Assembly: GCF_001713475.1 (NCBI RefSeq)
Contig: NZ_CP016499.1
Location: forward strand, 3,484,001-3,548,000
Reading direction: 5' to 3'
DNA length: 64,000 bases
From: Agrobacterium sp. RAC06
GTDB taxonomy: Bacteria > Pseudomonadota > Alphaproteobacteria > Rhizobiales > Rhizobiaceae
Part shown: positions 50,101-59,330 of the stretch, in pieces
Layout: each line of letters starts with the position of its first letter
Numbering within the stretch: position 1 is the first letter of the stretch
The notes under the pieces: generated by a model
The model's database searches: none
What the model was told of the DNA's origin: nothing
The model's input: the letters and a program-made list of their open reading frames with translations, nothing else
Position numbers and translations under genes: made by a program

Positions 50101-52554
50101 GACGGGAAGGGTTAGCTTGCGCTCGACCGCGCGGCCTCCACTTTCGCGCAGACGCAGGACAATATCCGCGTTCAGGAGGCGTGTCGTCGAGGGCAGATCG
50201 GTCAGGGCAACCTCGATTTCGGCGAGGCCATCGTCATCCAGCGCGTCCAGCCCTTCGAGCGGCAGACGCATGTCTTCGATGCCCTCCTCGTCCGAAAGGC
50301 CGAAGCTGTAACGGGGAAAATCGGGATGGCTGGTCGTCGGGCGGATCACCACCTCGCCTTCGAGCGTCAGGCCGGCTGCCGGCGCGCCATAGAGATAACG
50401 GCCATCGGCCGACACGGTAACGGCTTCGTCTATAGAGATTGCCCCGGCTTCGCTCGAAAGTTTCAGGTCGAGCCGGTCCGGCACGAAATCGTCGACCAGG
50501 AATGTCGACCGAGCGATGGCCGGCTTTTTCGGGTCGGTGTGGATGGCGACTGTCCAGGTGCCACGCATCGCATTGGCAAGGATCGGCAGGTCGACGGCAT
50601 AACCACCCAGCGTTTCGCTTGACACCGCGAAACGGCGGAACTCGACCCCGTCGGGTCGCGAAAAGAGGAAGGTGAGCGGCAGGCCGGAAATGGCGTCGGC
50701 ATTGGTGTCGCGGGCCAGCGCTACGGCATGCACAGTCTCGCCGGGGCGGTAGATGCCGCGTTCGGTCCAGGCGAGGATATCGACCGGGCCGGGCGCGGGG
50801 CGACCGGTGACGCCGCGGTCGGAGAGGTCGAAGCCGGCGCGCGTCATGTCGAGGAAGACGTTGTCGTCAGCACTGCTGCGGGCCGCAATCACGGCCGGAG
50901 CCAGCGCTGCGCCACCGCGCACGAGGCCGGCGTCGAAACGGGCCCGGCCTTCGGCGTCAGTTATGGCGGTCGCCAGGATCTCGTTGTTCTTTGCGATCAG
51001 CTGCAGCTCGATATTGGCAAGTGGGCTGGCCGATGCCAGCGAGCGTGCAAAGACATGCAGCCCATCGGTGCCGGCAAAGGTCGAAAGGCCGATATCGGAG
51101 ACGACGAACCACTGCGTCGCGCGGCTGTCCCAGCTCTCGTTCACACCAGTCGGGGAGACCGCAGTCATCACATAGATGCCGGGCTTGCGGGTCGGCAGGG
51201 CCTCCTGCAGCGGAATGCTGGTAACGACCTCCCTGTTCTGCTCGTTGGCAATCTCGACCGAACCCTGCCAGACAAGTTCGCCGATCTCGTCCTTCACGCG
51301 GCCGGCGGTGTAGCCGTCCATCTGGGTGAGAAACTGCGAGGCGGCGAGAAGCGGGGCGATGTTGCGGTCGCCGATCCGGTAGAGTTCGAGATTGGCGCTT
51401 TCGCTGTTGATCGAGACGAGCGGAATGCCCTGGCGCGCGGATGATGGGAGAACGAAACTGTCGCCGGTAAAGCGTACGGTCGATGTGCGGTCACGGACAT
51501 AGAGCTCGAGTTCGACCGGAGCATCCAGGTTTTCGTCGACCGAGGACGGCAAGCCGGCGCGAACGGCAAGACGATAGCGACCGCCATGCTCCAGGCCCTC
51601 GACGCAGATCTGGTTGTTTTTTGCTTCCAGCGCCTTCGGCGTCTTGCCGTCAAGCGTGACGAAGGACGAGTAGTCGACTCCGCGCTTGACCAGCGGTTCG
51701 GAGAACTCGACGCAGGCGCGCGGCGAAGCGCTGTCGGAATCAACAGTGTTGTTGACGACGCGGAAACCCTGTCGGGAGCGCAGGTCTTCGAAGCCGGCGC
51801 GCACTTGCGCATTCGACGCGAGTTCGAGGCTTGCCTTGTAGGCGCTGAGAGCCGGACGCCAGTTCTCGCTGTTCTCAAGGGACTTTGCCAGCGTGGCGAG
51901 CGCGTCGGCGCGGGTGGAGGCGCCACGGGTCAAGAGATAGCCGTTGATCGACGCCATCGCGCCTTCGTTGGCCATGCCGTAGTTGTTGATGACGGTATTG
52001 GCCATCCGGGCCATTTCGAGCCAGAGTGCTTCGTCGTCTGCATCGATCGCCAGTGCACCCTTCAGGGACAGAATGGCGTAGTCGATGTTGCCACTTGCAA
52101 AGGAGGCGCGCCCTATTTCAATCAGCGAGTCCCGTCCCAGGCCCTGCTGTTCGGCTGCAATGACAAGATTGCTGCGCTGATTGCGGGCTTCCGATTTCAG
52201 GTAGTCGGAGACGAAGGTCAGCGCCGGCGGAGCGCCGATGTCCTCTTCCGCCGTCTGAACCACGATGCGGCCCGCGATCGCGCCCGGGAAGCTGTTCAGC
52301 TGGTCATAATCGGACTTCAGGAAGCACCAGTTGACCTTCGGATTAAAAGTGAAGGCGCGGCAGGAGGCGTCGCCGATGCAGCTCGCCTCGCATTCATCGA
52401 TGGAGACGTTCTTTTCGGTTCGCAGGTCGAATCCGAAATAGTCCGCATCGTCAATGCGTTCGATTGTCCTGATATCCTGCGCGTAAGCTGAAGGGGATAA
52501 TGGCAATAGAGCCAGCGCGACTGTGAGCAACGCCGAAAAACGGTTCGTAAACAT
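47110..52554 (-). CDS. Bacterial alpha-2-macroglobulin family protein with PAN domain
   Basis: This 1814-residue protein starts at ATG 52554, with GGAGGGG upstream. It has a Sec signal peptide (about residues 1-25, ending PSAYAQ), without the lipobox Cys of E. coli YfhM. A PAN/apple-type domain with paired Cys follows (about 30-80). The MG and bait region follow, and the thioester motif CAEQ at Cys1364 (YPYGCAEQTTSRALP) lies in the terpenoid-cyclase-like domain, then a C-terminal receptor-type domain. The thioester would bind attacking proteases covalently in the periplasm. It is co-transcribed with pbpC. The N-terminal PAN domain is an extra compared with the plain family and may bind carbohydrate or protein. 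Confidence 0.92.
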   Translation of the reverse strand: MFTNRFSALLTVALALLPLSPSAYAQDIRTIERIDDADYFGFDLRTEKNVSIDECEASCIGDASCRAFTFNPKVNWCFLKSDYDQLNSFPGAIAGRIVVQTAEEDIGAPPALTFVSDYLKSEARNQRSNLVIAAEQQGLGRDSLIEIGRASFASGNIDYAILSLKGALAIDADDEALWLEMARMANTVINNYGMANEGAMASINGYLLTRGASTRADALATLAKSLENSENWRPALSAYKASLELASNAQVRAGFEDLRSRQGFRVVNNTVDSDSASPRACVEFSEPLVKRGVDYSSFVTLDGKTPKALEAKNNQICVEGLEHGGRYRLAVRAGLPSSVDENLDAPVELELYVRDRTSTVRFTGDSFVLPSSARQGIPLVSINSESANLELYRIGDRNIAPLLAASQFLTQMDGYTAGRVKDEIGELVWQGSVEIANEQNREVVTSIPLQEALPTRKPGIYVMTAVSPTGVNESWDSRATQWFVVSDIGLSTFAGTDGLHVFARSLASASPLANIELQLIAKNNEILATAITDAEGRARFDAGLVRGGAALAPAVIAARSSADDNVFLDMTRAGFDLSDRGVTGRPAPGPVDILAWTERGIYRPGETVHAVALARDTNADAISGLPLTFLFSRPDGVEFRRFAVSSETLGGYAVDLPILANAMRGTWTVAIHTDPKKPAIARSTFLVDDFVPDRLDLKLSSEAGAISIDEAVTVSADGRYLYGAPAAGLTLEGEVVIRPTTSHPDFPRYSFGLSDEEGIEDMRLPLEGLDALDDDGLAEIEVALTDLPSTTRLLNADIVLRLRESGGRAVERKLTLPVTPEGPVIGIKPEFEGEVSENSNAAFNLIALGSDGERQALAGASWKLIKLERNYQWYRDGSSWRYEPITTTKLVADGTVDIAAEGTPLSTPVTWGAHRLEVEQGGAVTSVDFDAGWFVTASSTETPDALEIGLDKPAYKVGDTAKLKISPRFAGQVIVTSGTDALISTQVAEVPATGTEIEIPVTADFGAGAYVTATLFRPGDAEESRMPARAIGIAWLAVDPGADKLAIKLSPPEKTLPRQPLEIPVEVTGAGIGEEAYVMVAAVDVGILNLTRYETPDPESYYFGQRRLGLELRDLYGRLIDGSLGATGRLRTGGDGGQVALQGNPPRERLVAFFSGPVKLDADGKAMVSFDIPQFNGTARIMAWAWSKTGVGHSEADVIIRDPIVVTSSLPKFLAPEDESSLRLDIAATDAPSGTYTLAVTGNGPVSIGGSESQEVTLTAGETTTVTLPLTANTPGDGAIDIALTGTDGIAISQSLDLPVRPATLPITERQVIALAPGKSLTVDSDLLADSLLQGASVSLNVARADGLDIPGLLMALDRYPYGCAEQTTSRALPLLYFDELAKLSGLPEDESINKRVQDGILRVLAYQSSSGSFGLWAPGSESLWLDAYVTDFLTRAREQTFDVPEEALVQALQNLQNRIAYDNDIRTRGNEIAYALYVLSRSRKASLSDLRYYADTMLGDFPTPLSKAHLAAALSLYGDSERANAVFLDAAGMSEQARMTPVSFSRSDYGSALRDAAGVLALAAESRPVPPVVPILAKVVADEWKAKQTLSTQEQTWMLLAARALQQDDEGLKLEVNGAEKTGAYAATIPGDALLEAPLTLTNTGLDAVSAAVTTVAAPALPPAAGGEGFEINKTYYSLTGEEANITEVIQNERYVVVLEVTEADDWPAQLLVTDLLPAGFEIDNPSLVDSAALANFDWIGQTETAHLEFRSDRFVAAVNRGEGENGTITLAYVVRAVTPGTYDLPAANVEDMYRPQLSARTAAGAMTVSTAP

Positions 52555-52659
52555 GGTCCCCTCCAAGCCTGATCATGGCTTCGGAGGTTAGTCTTTGCTC
52601 ATGACGGAGGCTTGTCAATCGGCACAGGACACACCCTACGAGTCATTTCTTGGTGGTCT

Positions 52660-53580
52660 TCAAGCACTCGTGGGGCGTCGCTCGCTGAAGCTTCTTGCCT
52701 GTTCGATTATCCAGGTGGCAAAGGTGCTGGCCGGCCCATAGGCCATCTTCGACAGCGGGCGGACGAGGTAGTAGGCGCTTGCGCTTTTCACCTCATGATC
52801 CCAGGCGCGGACCAGCTGGCCACTCGCCAGCTCCGGCTCGATCAGGAATGTCGGGACGAGCGCGATCCCCAGGCCCGCGTGACAGGCCTGGACGACGTTG
52901 GAGAATTGCTCGAAGCGCATGCCGCCGCCGCGGCCCTCACTGATGCCGAGGCTGGAAAACCATTGTTCCCAGGCCCGTGGGCGGGACGCCATGTCGAACA
53001 GCGGCTTGGACAGAAGGTCTTCCGGCCGGTTCACCGGGTTGGCATCGAGAAAGGCCGGACTGCAGACCGGCACCACCAATTCATGCATCAGAAACTGGCA
53101 ATCGGTGCCTGGCCAGTTCGGTTCACCGATATGGATCGCGGCATCGAGACCGGAGCCCTCGAAATCGAACTGGCCGATGCGGGTGGCGAAGTCCATGATG
53201 ATGGCTGGATTCTTGGCGAGGAAGTCCGGCATGCGCGGCATCAGCCAACGGGTGCCGAAGGTCGGCAGGATGGCGAGACGCAGATGGGTGTCATCGCGGG
53301 TTGCCATGGCCTCCAGCGACAGCGTGCGGATCGTGGCAAGCGCGTCGCCGATACCCTTGGCATAGGTGCGGCCGATCGCTGTCAATTCGACACCGCGATT
53401 GGTTCGCTCGAAAAGCTTGACGCCGAGCTGGTCTTCGAGAAGGCCGATCTGGCGGCTGATCGCGCCTTGTGTCAGCGCCAGCTCGTTGGCGGCGGCCGAG
53501 AAGCTACCGAGCTTGGCGACGGAATCGAAGGCGGCGAGAGCGCTCGTCGATGGCAGGAAGCGGCGTTGATGTGTGAGCAT
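52660..53580 (-). CDS. LysR-family regulator, GcvA type, probably controlling gcdH
   Basis: The 306-residue protein has the GcvA/AmpR-like N-terminus LPSTSALAAFDSVAKLGSFSA and the helix-turn-helix AAANELALTQGAISRQIGLL, followed by the LysR effector domain (about 95-300). It is divergent from the acyl-CoA dehydrogenase gene with 88-97 bp between the starts, the arrangement known for gcdR-gcdH in pseudomonads, where the regulator senses glutarate. Thus it is likely the glutaryl-CoA dehydrogenase activator here too. Short ATGAATA-type repeats lie in the gap (about 53585-53620) but no strong dyad was found. Confidence 0.87.
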   Translation of the reverse strand: MLTHQRRFLPSTSALAAFDSVAKLGSFSAAANELALTQGAISRQIGLLEDQLGVKLFERTNRGVELTAIGRTYAKGIGDALATIRTLSLEAMATRDDTHLRLAILPTFGTRWLMPRMPDFLAKNPAIIMDFATRIGQFDFEGSGLDAAIHIGEPNWPGTDCQFLMHELVVPVCSPAFLDANPVNRPEDLLSKPLFDMASRPRAWEQWFSSLGISEGRGGGMRFEQFSNVVQACHAGLGIALVPTFLIEPELASGQLVRAWDHEVKSASAYYLVRPLSKMAYGPASTFATWIIEQARSFSERRPTSA

Positions 53581-53677
53581 GCGATATGAATAGACCTAAT
53601 AGCAACATGAGTAAACATGGGTTGAATTGCGCTCCGACATGAGCAATCTGTGATAACGAAACAAATGGATGAGACCG

Positions 53678-54865
53678 ATGAGCGAGATGCGACCCTTTTC
53701 CTGGAGTGACCCCTTCCTGATGTCCGAGATCCTCAGCGAGGACGAGCGGATGATCCAGGATGCGGCAGCGGCCTTTGCAGAAGCCGAGCTCGCGCCGCGG
53801 GTCGCCGACGCCTATCTCGGCGAAACGGTCGAGCCGGAACTCTTCCGGCTGATGGGCAAGGCTGGCCTGCTTGGTGTCACCCTGCCCGAAAAATACGGCG
53901 CTGCTGACGCGAACTATGTTTCCTATGGCCTCGTCGCCCGCGAGATCGAGCGTATCGACTCCGGCTATCGCTCGATGATGAGCGTACAGTCGTCGCTGGT
54001 GATCTATCCAATCTACGCCTATGGCTCGGAGGAGCAGAAGGACAAGTATCTGCCGGGTCTCGTTTCCGGTGAACTCATCGGCTGCTTCGGGCTGACAGAG
54101 CCGGATGCCGGCTCCGATCCGGGCGGCATGAAGACGCGCGCCGAGAAGATCGAGGGCGGCTATCGCCTGCGCGGGTCGAAGATGTGGATCTCCAATGCGC
54201 CGATCGCCGACGTCTTCGTCGTCTGGGCGAAGTCGGAAGCGCATGGCGGCGAAATCCGCGGCTTCATTCTCGAAAAGGGCATGAAGGGCCTGTCGGCGCC
54301 AAAGATCGGCGGCAAGCTCTCGCTGCGTGCTTCCGTCACCGGCGAGATCGTCATGGATGGCGTCGAAGTCGGCGAAGATGCGCTGATGCCCAACGTGTCG
54401 GGTCTCAAGGGTCCATTCGGCTGCCTCAACCGTGCTCGTTACGGCATTTCCTGGGGCGTTCTCGGCGCTGCGGAGGATTGCTGGCATCGTGCTCGGCAGT
54501 ATGGCCTTGATCGCAAGCAGTTCGGCAAGCCGCTTGCCGGCACGCAGCTATTCCAGAAGAAGCTTGCCGACATGCAGACCGAAATCTCGCTTGGTCTGCT
54601 TGCCTCACTCCGCGTCGGCCGTCTGATGGACGAACACCAGTTCGCGCCGGAGATGATCTCGATCATCAAGCGCAACAATTGCGGCAAGGCGCTCGACATC
54701 GCCCGCATGGCTCGCGACATGCACGGCGGCAACGGCATCCAGATCGAATACCATGTCATGCGCCATGCGCAGAACCTGGAAACCGTGAACACCTATGAAG
54801 GCACGCATGACGTGCATGCCCTGATCCTTGGCCGCGCCCAGACCGGCATCCAGGCCTTCTTCTGA
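53678..54865 (+). CDS. gcdH: Glutaryl-CoA dehydrogenase
   Basis: The protein of about 395 residues has the acyl-CoA dehydrogenase fold, with [20 protein letters not shown] (flavin and substrate loop), [18 protein letters not shown], and the catalytic Glu in [20 protein letters not shown] near the C-terminus, which fits the glutaryl-CoA subgroup. It oxidises and decarboxylates glutaryl-CoA to crotonyl-CoA in lysine, hydroxylysine and tryptophan breakdown. The start is either 53669 or 53678; a weak purine-rich stretch favours the latter. It is divergent from a LysR gene. Confidence 0.9.
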   Translation: MSEMRPFSWSDPFLMSEILSEDERMIQDAAAAFAEAELAPRVADAYLGETVEPELFRLMGKAGLLGVTLPEKYGAADANYVSYGLVAREIERIDSGYRSMMSVQSSLVIYPIYAYGSEEQKDKYLPGLVSGELIGCFGLTEPDAGSDPGGMKTRAEKIEGGYRLRGSKMWISNAPIADVFVVWAKSEAHGGEIRGFILEKGMKGLSAPKIGGKLSLRASVTGEIVMDGVEVGEDALMPNVSGLKGPFGCLNRARYGISWGVLGAAEDCWHRARQYGLDRKQFGKPLAGTQLFQKKLADMQTEISLGLLASLRVGRLMDEHQFAPEMISIIKRNNCGKALDIARMARDMHGGNGIQIEYHVMRHAQNLETVNTYEGTHDVHALILGRAQTGIQAFF

Positions 54866-54884
54866 TCGCTCTTTCGAGCTCAAG

Positions 54885-54928
54885 CAGTCCGGCGTCCCTG
54901 ACTATTTGTGGGTTTGGGCGCCGGACTG
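54885..54928. terminator. Long-loop inverted repeat after gcdH
   Basis: CAGTCCGGCG at 54885-54894 is the exact complement of CGCCGGACTG at 54919-54928, with a 24-base loop. It lies 20 bp after the gcdH stop. There is no T tract, so it is a possible factor-dependent terminator. Confidence 0.4.
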
Positions 54929-55109
54929 TCGCATTCTTGCGTCGCTCCCAGAACTCAAAGATTTCAGCTTAAACATTCATATACTTGTCGGCGGCTAGAA
55001 ACACATTCTGAAGCCGCGATGTTTGCTTTATGCTGATATTTGGCGATTCCTGATCTATCAGGCAGGATGGCCTTTGCTGTATGCTGCGGCCGGTTGTGGA
55101 GGACGCGTC

Positions 55110-56117
55110 ATGTATGCTCTAACAGTGCTCGACCACTCTGCGCTTGCAGTGTTCCGGAGTGAACACCCCTGGCTGGAATTCCCTGATGCGATCTTAGAGG
55201 TCTGCATATACTTCGACGACAATGGCGGACCGACCCGGCTGACGGCTCTCAAGGTAGGGCCCAATGGCCAGACCGCGGAAGCCGATGTCGACACGTTTGG
55301 TGTCGATACCGTACTCAGTCTGATCCGCTATGCGCCGCAAGGGGCCGCGAAGCACGAGGAATCTCCCGAAGAGCGTCATATCTGGGCACTCCTCGAAGAG
55401 CTGCCCGTTGCCGACGGCTCTCGTCCCGTCGAAGTGGTGGAGGCGGAGCGGGCAGCCAAGCTGCAAAACGCCTATGCCATCCTGCAGGATATCGCCCAGG
55501 ACAAGCTCCGCAGCCTGTTGGCCTCCGCTCGAAGCCCGCGTGAGACACAGCGTCTCACCGATGCGATCAACGCGCTTCCGGAGCGTCTCGAAAAGGTAGA
55601 CGACAGCCACAAACCGCAGTTTCTGGAGATCGACCTCTGGCGTTTCGTTGCCGTTCTCCGGGACGAGCTTGCAATGCCTGCCGACTATGAAATCACTGCC
55701 GGCCGAGACGATGAGCTGATGTTGAGGGACGTCATCGAGCAGGCCGAGTCAACGGCGCTATCCGGGCCGGTCATTCAGGCGCTTTTCGAATTGTCGCCGG
55801 TGGCCTTCTCCATTTCGAGCATCGGCCAGAAGAGCTCGCGCTATATCCGGGTCAATCAGGCCTATCTCGATCTCGTCGGCAAAAGCTGGGATGATATCGG
55901 TGGAAACGAAATGATGGCTTCTGGCATCGTGTCGGGGAGTGAAGCGCGTGCCGAGCGTCTGATGCTGCTAGACCGTGACGGTGGCTATGCAGGCATGCGG
56001 GGTGAAATCCATGACGCAGCCGGCAATATGGTCCCCGTCATGATTTCTGCCCGGCGCATTTCGGTCGCCGGACAGCTTTACGATTTCGAGGTGCTGCAGC
56101 GCGCCTCGCGGGATTGA
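55110..56117 (+). CDS. PAS-domain protein without output domain
   Basis: ATG 55110 has GGAGGA 8 bases before it; earlier in-frame starts lack such a site. The 335-residue protein has no recognised N-terminal domain (about 1-210, largely helical) and a C-terminal PAS domain (about 230-330: FELSPVAFSISSIG, NQAYLDLVGKSWDDIGGNEM, GEIHDAAGNMVPVMISARRI). No membrane segment or catalytic domain follows, so it would act by protein contact. It stands alone between gcdH and glgX; an unassigned regulator or redox/light/oxygen sensor is the most that can be said. Confidence 0.75.
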   Translation: MYALTVLDHSALAVFRSEHPWLEFPDAILEVCIYFDDNGGPTRLTALKVGPNGQTAEADVDTFGVDTVLSLIRYAPQGAAKHEESPEERHIWALLEELPVADGSRPVEVVEAERAAKLQNAYAILQDIAQDKLRSLLASARSPRETQRLTDAINALPERLEKVDDSHKPQFLEIDLWRFVAVLRDELAMPADYEITAGRDDELMLRDVIEQAESTALSGPVIQALFELSPVAFSISSIGQKSSRYIRVNQAYLDLVGKSWDDIGGNEMMASGIVSGSEARAERLMLLDRDGGYAGMRGEIHDAAGNMVPVMISARRISVAGQLYDFEVLQRASRD

Positions 56118-56126
56118 CGGCAAGGA

Positions 56127-58205
56127 TCAGGCGCGTCTGAGCAGCGCAAGCGATCGTGCCTGCAGCCTGAACGCCTTGCCTTCTTCCGCGATATCGCCGT
56201 GCCGCTCCACATCGAAGGTCGTCAGCTCGAGTTGCCAGTTCCCGCCGCCGGTTTCAGGTAGGACGAAATCAATGTCCTCGGCGACCGGATTGAAGAGCAG
56301 GAGCGCCTCCGGCCAAACACCCTCTTCCGCCTCCAGATCAGGTCGCCGGAGCCTCAGCGCCAGCGGGTTTCCATCGAACCAGTGTTCGGGCTCCTGATGG
56401 CCGCCTTCGACATGGTACCAGTCGATAAGCATGCCATCGCGCCAGTTCGAGCGACGCAGAAGAGGTTGCGCCTTGCGAAGAGCTATCAGCCGGCGGGTGA
56501 ATTCCCGCAGATCCTCGCAGGACTGCGGTAGGTCTTCCCAGTGCAGCCAGCTGATCTCGCTGTCCTGGCAATAGCCGTTGTTGTTGCCCATCTGCGAGCG
56601 GCCAAATTCGTCGCCCGCGAGCAGCATGGGTGTGCCGTGCGAGAAGAACAGTGTTGCCAGGAGATTGCGCTTCTGACGGTCGCGGATCGCATTGATCTCG
56701 GCATCGTCCGTCGGACCTTCGTGACCGTAGTTGTGGCTGCGATTATGGTCGTGGCCGTCGTTGTTGTCCTCGCCATTGGCTTCGTTGTGCTTCTGGTCGT
56801 AGGACACGAGGTCGTTCAGGGTGAAGCCGTCATGGGCGGTGATGAAGTTCACGCTCGCCCAGGGGCGACGGCCGCGCAGGTCGTAGATGTCGCCTGAGCC
56901 TAGCAGGCGGGCGGCAAAGTCCTGAGAGGTGTTGTCGGCGTTCAACCAGTATTCACGGGTCGAGTCGCGATACTTGTCGTTCCATTCGGCCCAGCCCGGC
57001 GGGAAGCCGCCGACGTGGTAACCGCCGGGGCCGATGTCCCAGGGCTCGCCGATCAGCTTGACCTTGGAGAGAACGGGATCCTGGCTGACGGCGTCGAAGA
57101 AGCCGCCGCGCTGATCGAAGCCTTCCGGTTCCCGGCCGAGGATCGTACCCAGATCGAAGCGGAAACCGTCGACATGCATCTCCTCAGCCCAGTAGCGCAG
57201 GCTGTCCATCACCATCTGCAGGACGCGCGGGTGGGACGTATTCACCGTATTTCCCGTGCCCGTGTCGTTGATGTAGTAGCGGTGATTGTCCGGCATCGTC
57301 CGGTAGTAGGAGAAATTGTCGATGCCCTTGAAGGAGAGCGTCGGGCCGAGTTCGTTGCCTTCGGCCGTATGGTTGTAGACGACGTCAAGGATAACCTCGA
57401 TGCCGGCATCGTGGAACGCGCGGACCATGTCGCGAAAGCCCACCAGACCTTTGGGACCGTAGTAGCGGCTCGCGGGCGAGAAGAAGCCGATCGTGTTGTA
57501 ACCCCAGAAGTTATGAAGCCCCTTGTCCATCAGGTGGCTATCGTCCGGGAAGGCATGCACGGGCAGAAGTTCGATCGAGGTGATGCCGAGGCTCTTTACA
57601 TAGTCGACGGCCGCCTTGTGGCCGAGGCCGTCGAATGTGCCTCTGAGATTGTCAGGGATCGCGGGATGCAGCTTGGTGAAGCCTTTGACATGGGTCTCGT
57701 AGACGATCGTGTCGGACCAGGGGATGCGGGCGAAGCCGTTTGACATGCGGTTCTCATTCGGATCGATCACCCGGCATTTCGGCGAGCATGACGCGCTGTC
57801 GAGCGTGTTGAAGGTGAGGTCCTTCTCTTCCGCATCCAGGTCGTAGCCGAAATGAGCCTTCGACCAGGCGAAATCGCCGACGATTTCGCGCGCATAGGGG
57901 TCAAGGAGTAGTTTGTTCGGATTGAAGCGATGACCGTTCTCCGGCTCATAGGGCCCGTGGACACGGTAGCCGTAAAGCTGTCCGGGGCGCACGCCCGGGA
58001 CATAACCATGCCAGACTTCGTTTGTGTATTCTGGAAGCTCAAGCCGGGCGATTTCGACGCTGCCGCTGTCGTCAAAGAGGCAGAGCTCGACACGTTCCGC
58101 ATGGGCTGAAAAGAGAGCGAAGTTCGTGCCCTCTCCATCGAAGCACGCGCCGAGACTGTGCCATTCGCCCGGCGTGACATGAAAATGCGTGCTCTTGGCG
58201 TCCAT
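56127..58205 (-). CDS. glgX: Glycogen debranching enzyme GlgX
   Basis: The 692-residue protein is a GH13 isoamylase-type debranching enzyme. An N-terminal CBM48/isoamylase domain (about 10-110) is followed by the (beta/alpha)8 catalytic domain with the nucleophile Asp in GFRFDLGTILG, the acid/base Glu in LIGEPWDIGPGG and the transition-state Asp in ITAHDGFTLND; a C-terminal beta-domain closes it. It removes alpha-1,6 branches from phosphorylase-limited glycogen. No other glg gene lies next to it. Length and motifs are complete. Confidence 0.95.
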   Translation of the reverse strand: MDAKSTHFHVTPGEWHSLGACFDGEGTNFALFSAHAERVELCLFDDSGSVEIARLELPEYTNEVWHGYVPGVRPGQLYGYRVHGPYEPENGHRFNPNKLLLDPYAREIVGDFAWSKAHFGYDLDAEEKDLTFNTLDSASCSPKCRVIDPNENRMSNGFARIPWSDTIVYETHVKGFTKLHPAIPDNLRGTFDGLGHKAAVDYVKSLGITSIELLPVHAFPDDSHLMDKGLHNFWGYNTIGFFSPASRYYGPKGLVGFRDMVRAFHDAGIEVILDVVYNHTAEGNELGPTLSFKGIDNFSYYRTMPDNHRYYINDTGTGNTVNTSHPRVLQMVMDSLRYWAEEMHVDGFRFDLGTILGREPEGFDQRGGFFDAVSQDPVLSKVKLIGEPWDIGPGGYHVGGFPPGWAEWNDKYRDSTREYWLNADNTSQDFAARLLGSGDIYDLRGRRPWASVNFITAHDGFTLNDLVSYDQKHNEANGEDNNDGHDHNRSHNYGHEGPTDDAEINAIRDRQKRNLLATLFFSHGTPMLLAGDEFGRSQMGNNNGYCQDSEISWLHWEDLPQSCEDLREFTRRLIALRKAQPLLRRSNWRDGMLIDWYHVEGGHQEPEHWFDGNPLALRLRRPDLEAEEGVWPEALLLFNPVAEDIDFVLPETGGGNWQLELTTFDVERHGDIAEEGKAFRLQARSLALLRRA

Positions 58206-58343
58206 CTGATCCTCTGATGTCTGGAGTTGCGCAGCTTAATTCCCGAACGCGAAGCTTTGTTCCAAGCCCCTCTCCGGCTGGAACTTTCAGCCCCTTTGCC
58301 GGTTTGCCTCGCATCGAAATCGGATGAAACAGGAGGTGTGCAG

Positions 58344-58535
58344 ATGCCGGCGAAATCGAAGGCGCAGCAGAAGGCGGCTGGTGCTGCACTGGCCGCCAAG
58401 CGGGGTGAGGCTAAGGTGTCCGATCTCAAGGGCGCGTCGCGCAGCATGGAACATAGCATGAGCAAGAAGGAGCTCGAAGAGCTCGCCTCAACGAAGCGTC
58501 AGGGCAAGCCCGAACATGTCGAGGGCAAGTCATGA
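58344..58535 (+). CDS. DUF3008-family small protein
   Basis: ATG 58344 follows an AGGAGG at 58330-58335. The 63 residues, PAKSKAQQKAAGAALAAKRG and then MEHSMSKKELEELASTKRQG, are those of the DUF3008 family of small basic, Ala/Lys-rich proteins of unknown function in Rhizobiales. The last codons overlap the next gene (SDR) by 4 bp (ATGA), so the two are translated in one unit. Confidence 0.85.
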   Translation: MPAKSKAQQKAAGAALAAKRGEAKVSDLKGASRSMEHSMSKKELEELASTKRQGKPEHVEGKS

Positions 58536-59320
58536 GGCGCGGCGAACTCGACGGGAGAACCGCCGTGGTGACCGGAGCGGGCTCCGGGATCGGCAAGGGC
58601 GCTTCTCTCAATCTGGCAAAGGGTGGTGCCTTTGTCGGTCTGCTGGGGCGGACACGAGAGGAGTTGGACGAGACGCTCGCGGAGATCCGCGCAGCCGGGG
58701 GCGACGGGATGGTCCTGGTCGCCGATGTGAGCGATCATCATGAGATGGAGCAGGCGTTGACGCGACTGACCGACGAACGAAAGCGGCTGGACATTGTCAT
58801 TGCGAATGCCGGGATCAACGGCACCTGGGCGCCGATCGATGACCTCAAGCCCGAGGAATTCGACAAGACGATCGCGATCAACCTGCGCGGCACCTATCTC
58901 ACGCTGCATCATGCTGTGCCGCATATGAAGAAAAATGGCGGCTCGATCGTGGTGATCTCCTCGATCAACGGAACCCGGACGTTCACCTCACCGGGTGCAA
59001 CAGCCTATTCGGCGACCAAGGCCGCCCAACTTGCCATGGTGCAGCAATTGGCGCTCGAGCTCGGCCGCCATGGCATCCGGATCAATGCAGTTTGCCCGGG
59101 CGCGATCGAGACCGAAATCGACGACAACACGCATATTCGCAAGAAGGATCAGACCGAGGTACCGGTGACCTTCCCTGACGGCGACATTCCTTTGACGGGT
59201 GGGGAACCCGGCACGATAGAGGAGGTGGCCGATGTGATCGGTTTTCTCACGTCTGATGCATCGCGCCATGTGACCGGAACGCCGATCTGGGTCGATGGTG
59301 GCCAGAGCCTGTTGAGGTAG
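58532..59320 (+). CDS. SDR-family NAD(P)-dependent oxidoreductase
   Basis: The 262-residue classical short-chain dehydrogenase has the cofactor motif VVTGAGSGIGKGASLNLAKG (about residues 11-30), NAGINGTWAP, the catalytic Ser and YSATKAAQLAM (YxxxK near residue 156), and the typical PGAIETEI exit. The substrate cannot be deduced; glucose- or 3-oxoacyl-type activity is common. It starts within the last codon of the DUF3008 gene. Confidence 0.87.
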   Translation: MRRGELDGRTAVVTGAGSGIGKGASLNLAKGGAFVGLLGRTREELDETLAEIRAAGGDGMVLVADVSDHHEMEQALTRLTDERKRLDIVIANAGINGTWAPIDDLKPEEFDKTIAINLRGTYLTLHHAVPHMKKNGGSIVVISSINGTRTFTSPGATAYSATKAAQLAMVQQLALELGRHGIRINAVCPGAIETEIDDNTHIRKKDQTEVPVTFPDGDIPLTGGEPGTIEEVADVIGFLTSDASRHVTGTPIWVDGGQSLLR

Positions 59321-59330
59321 GATCGTCTTG

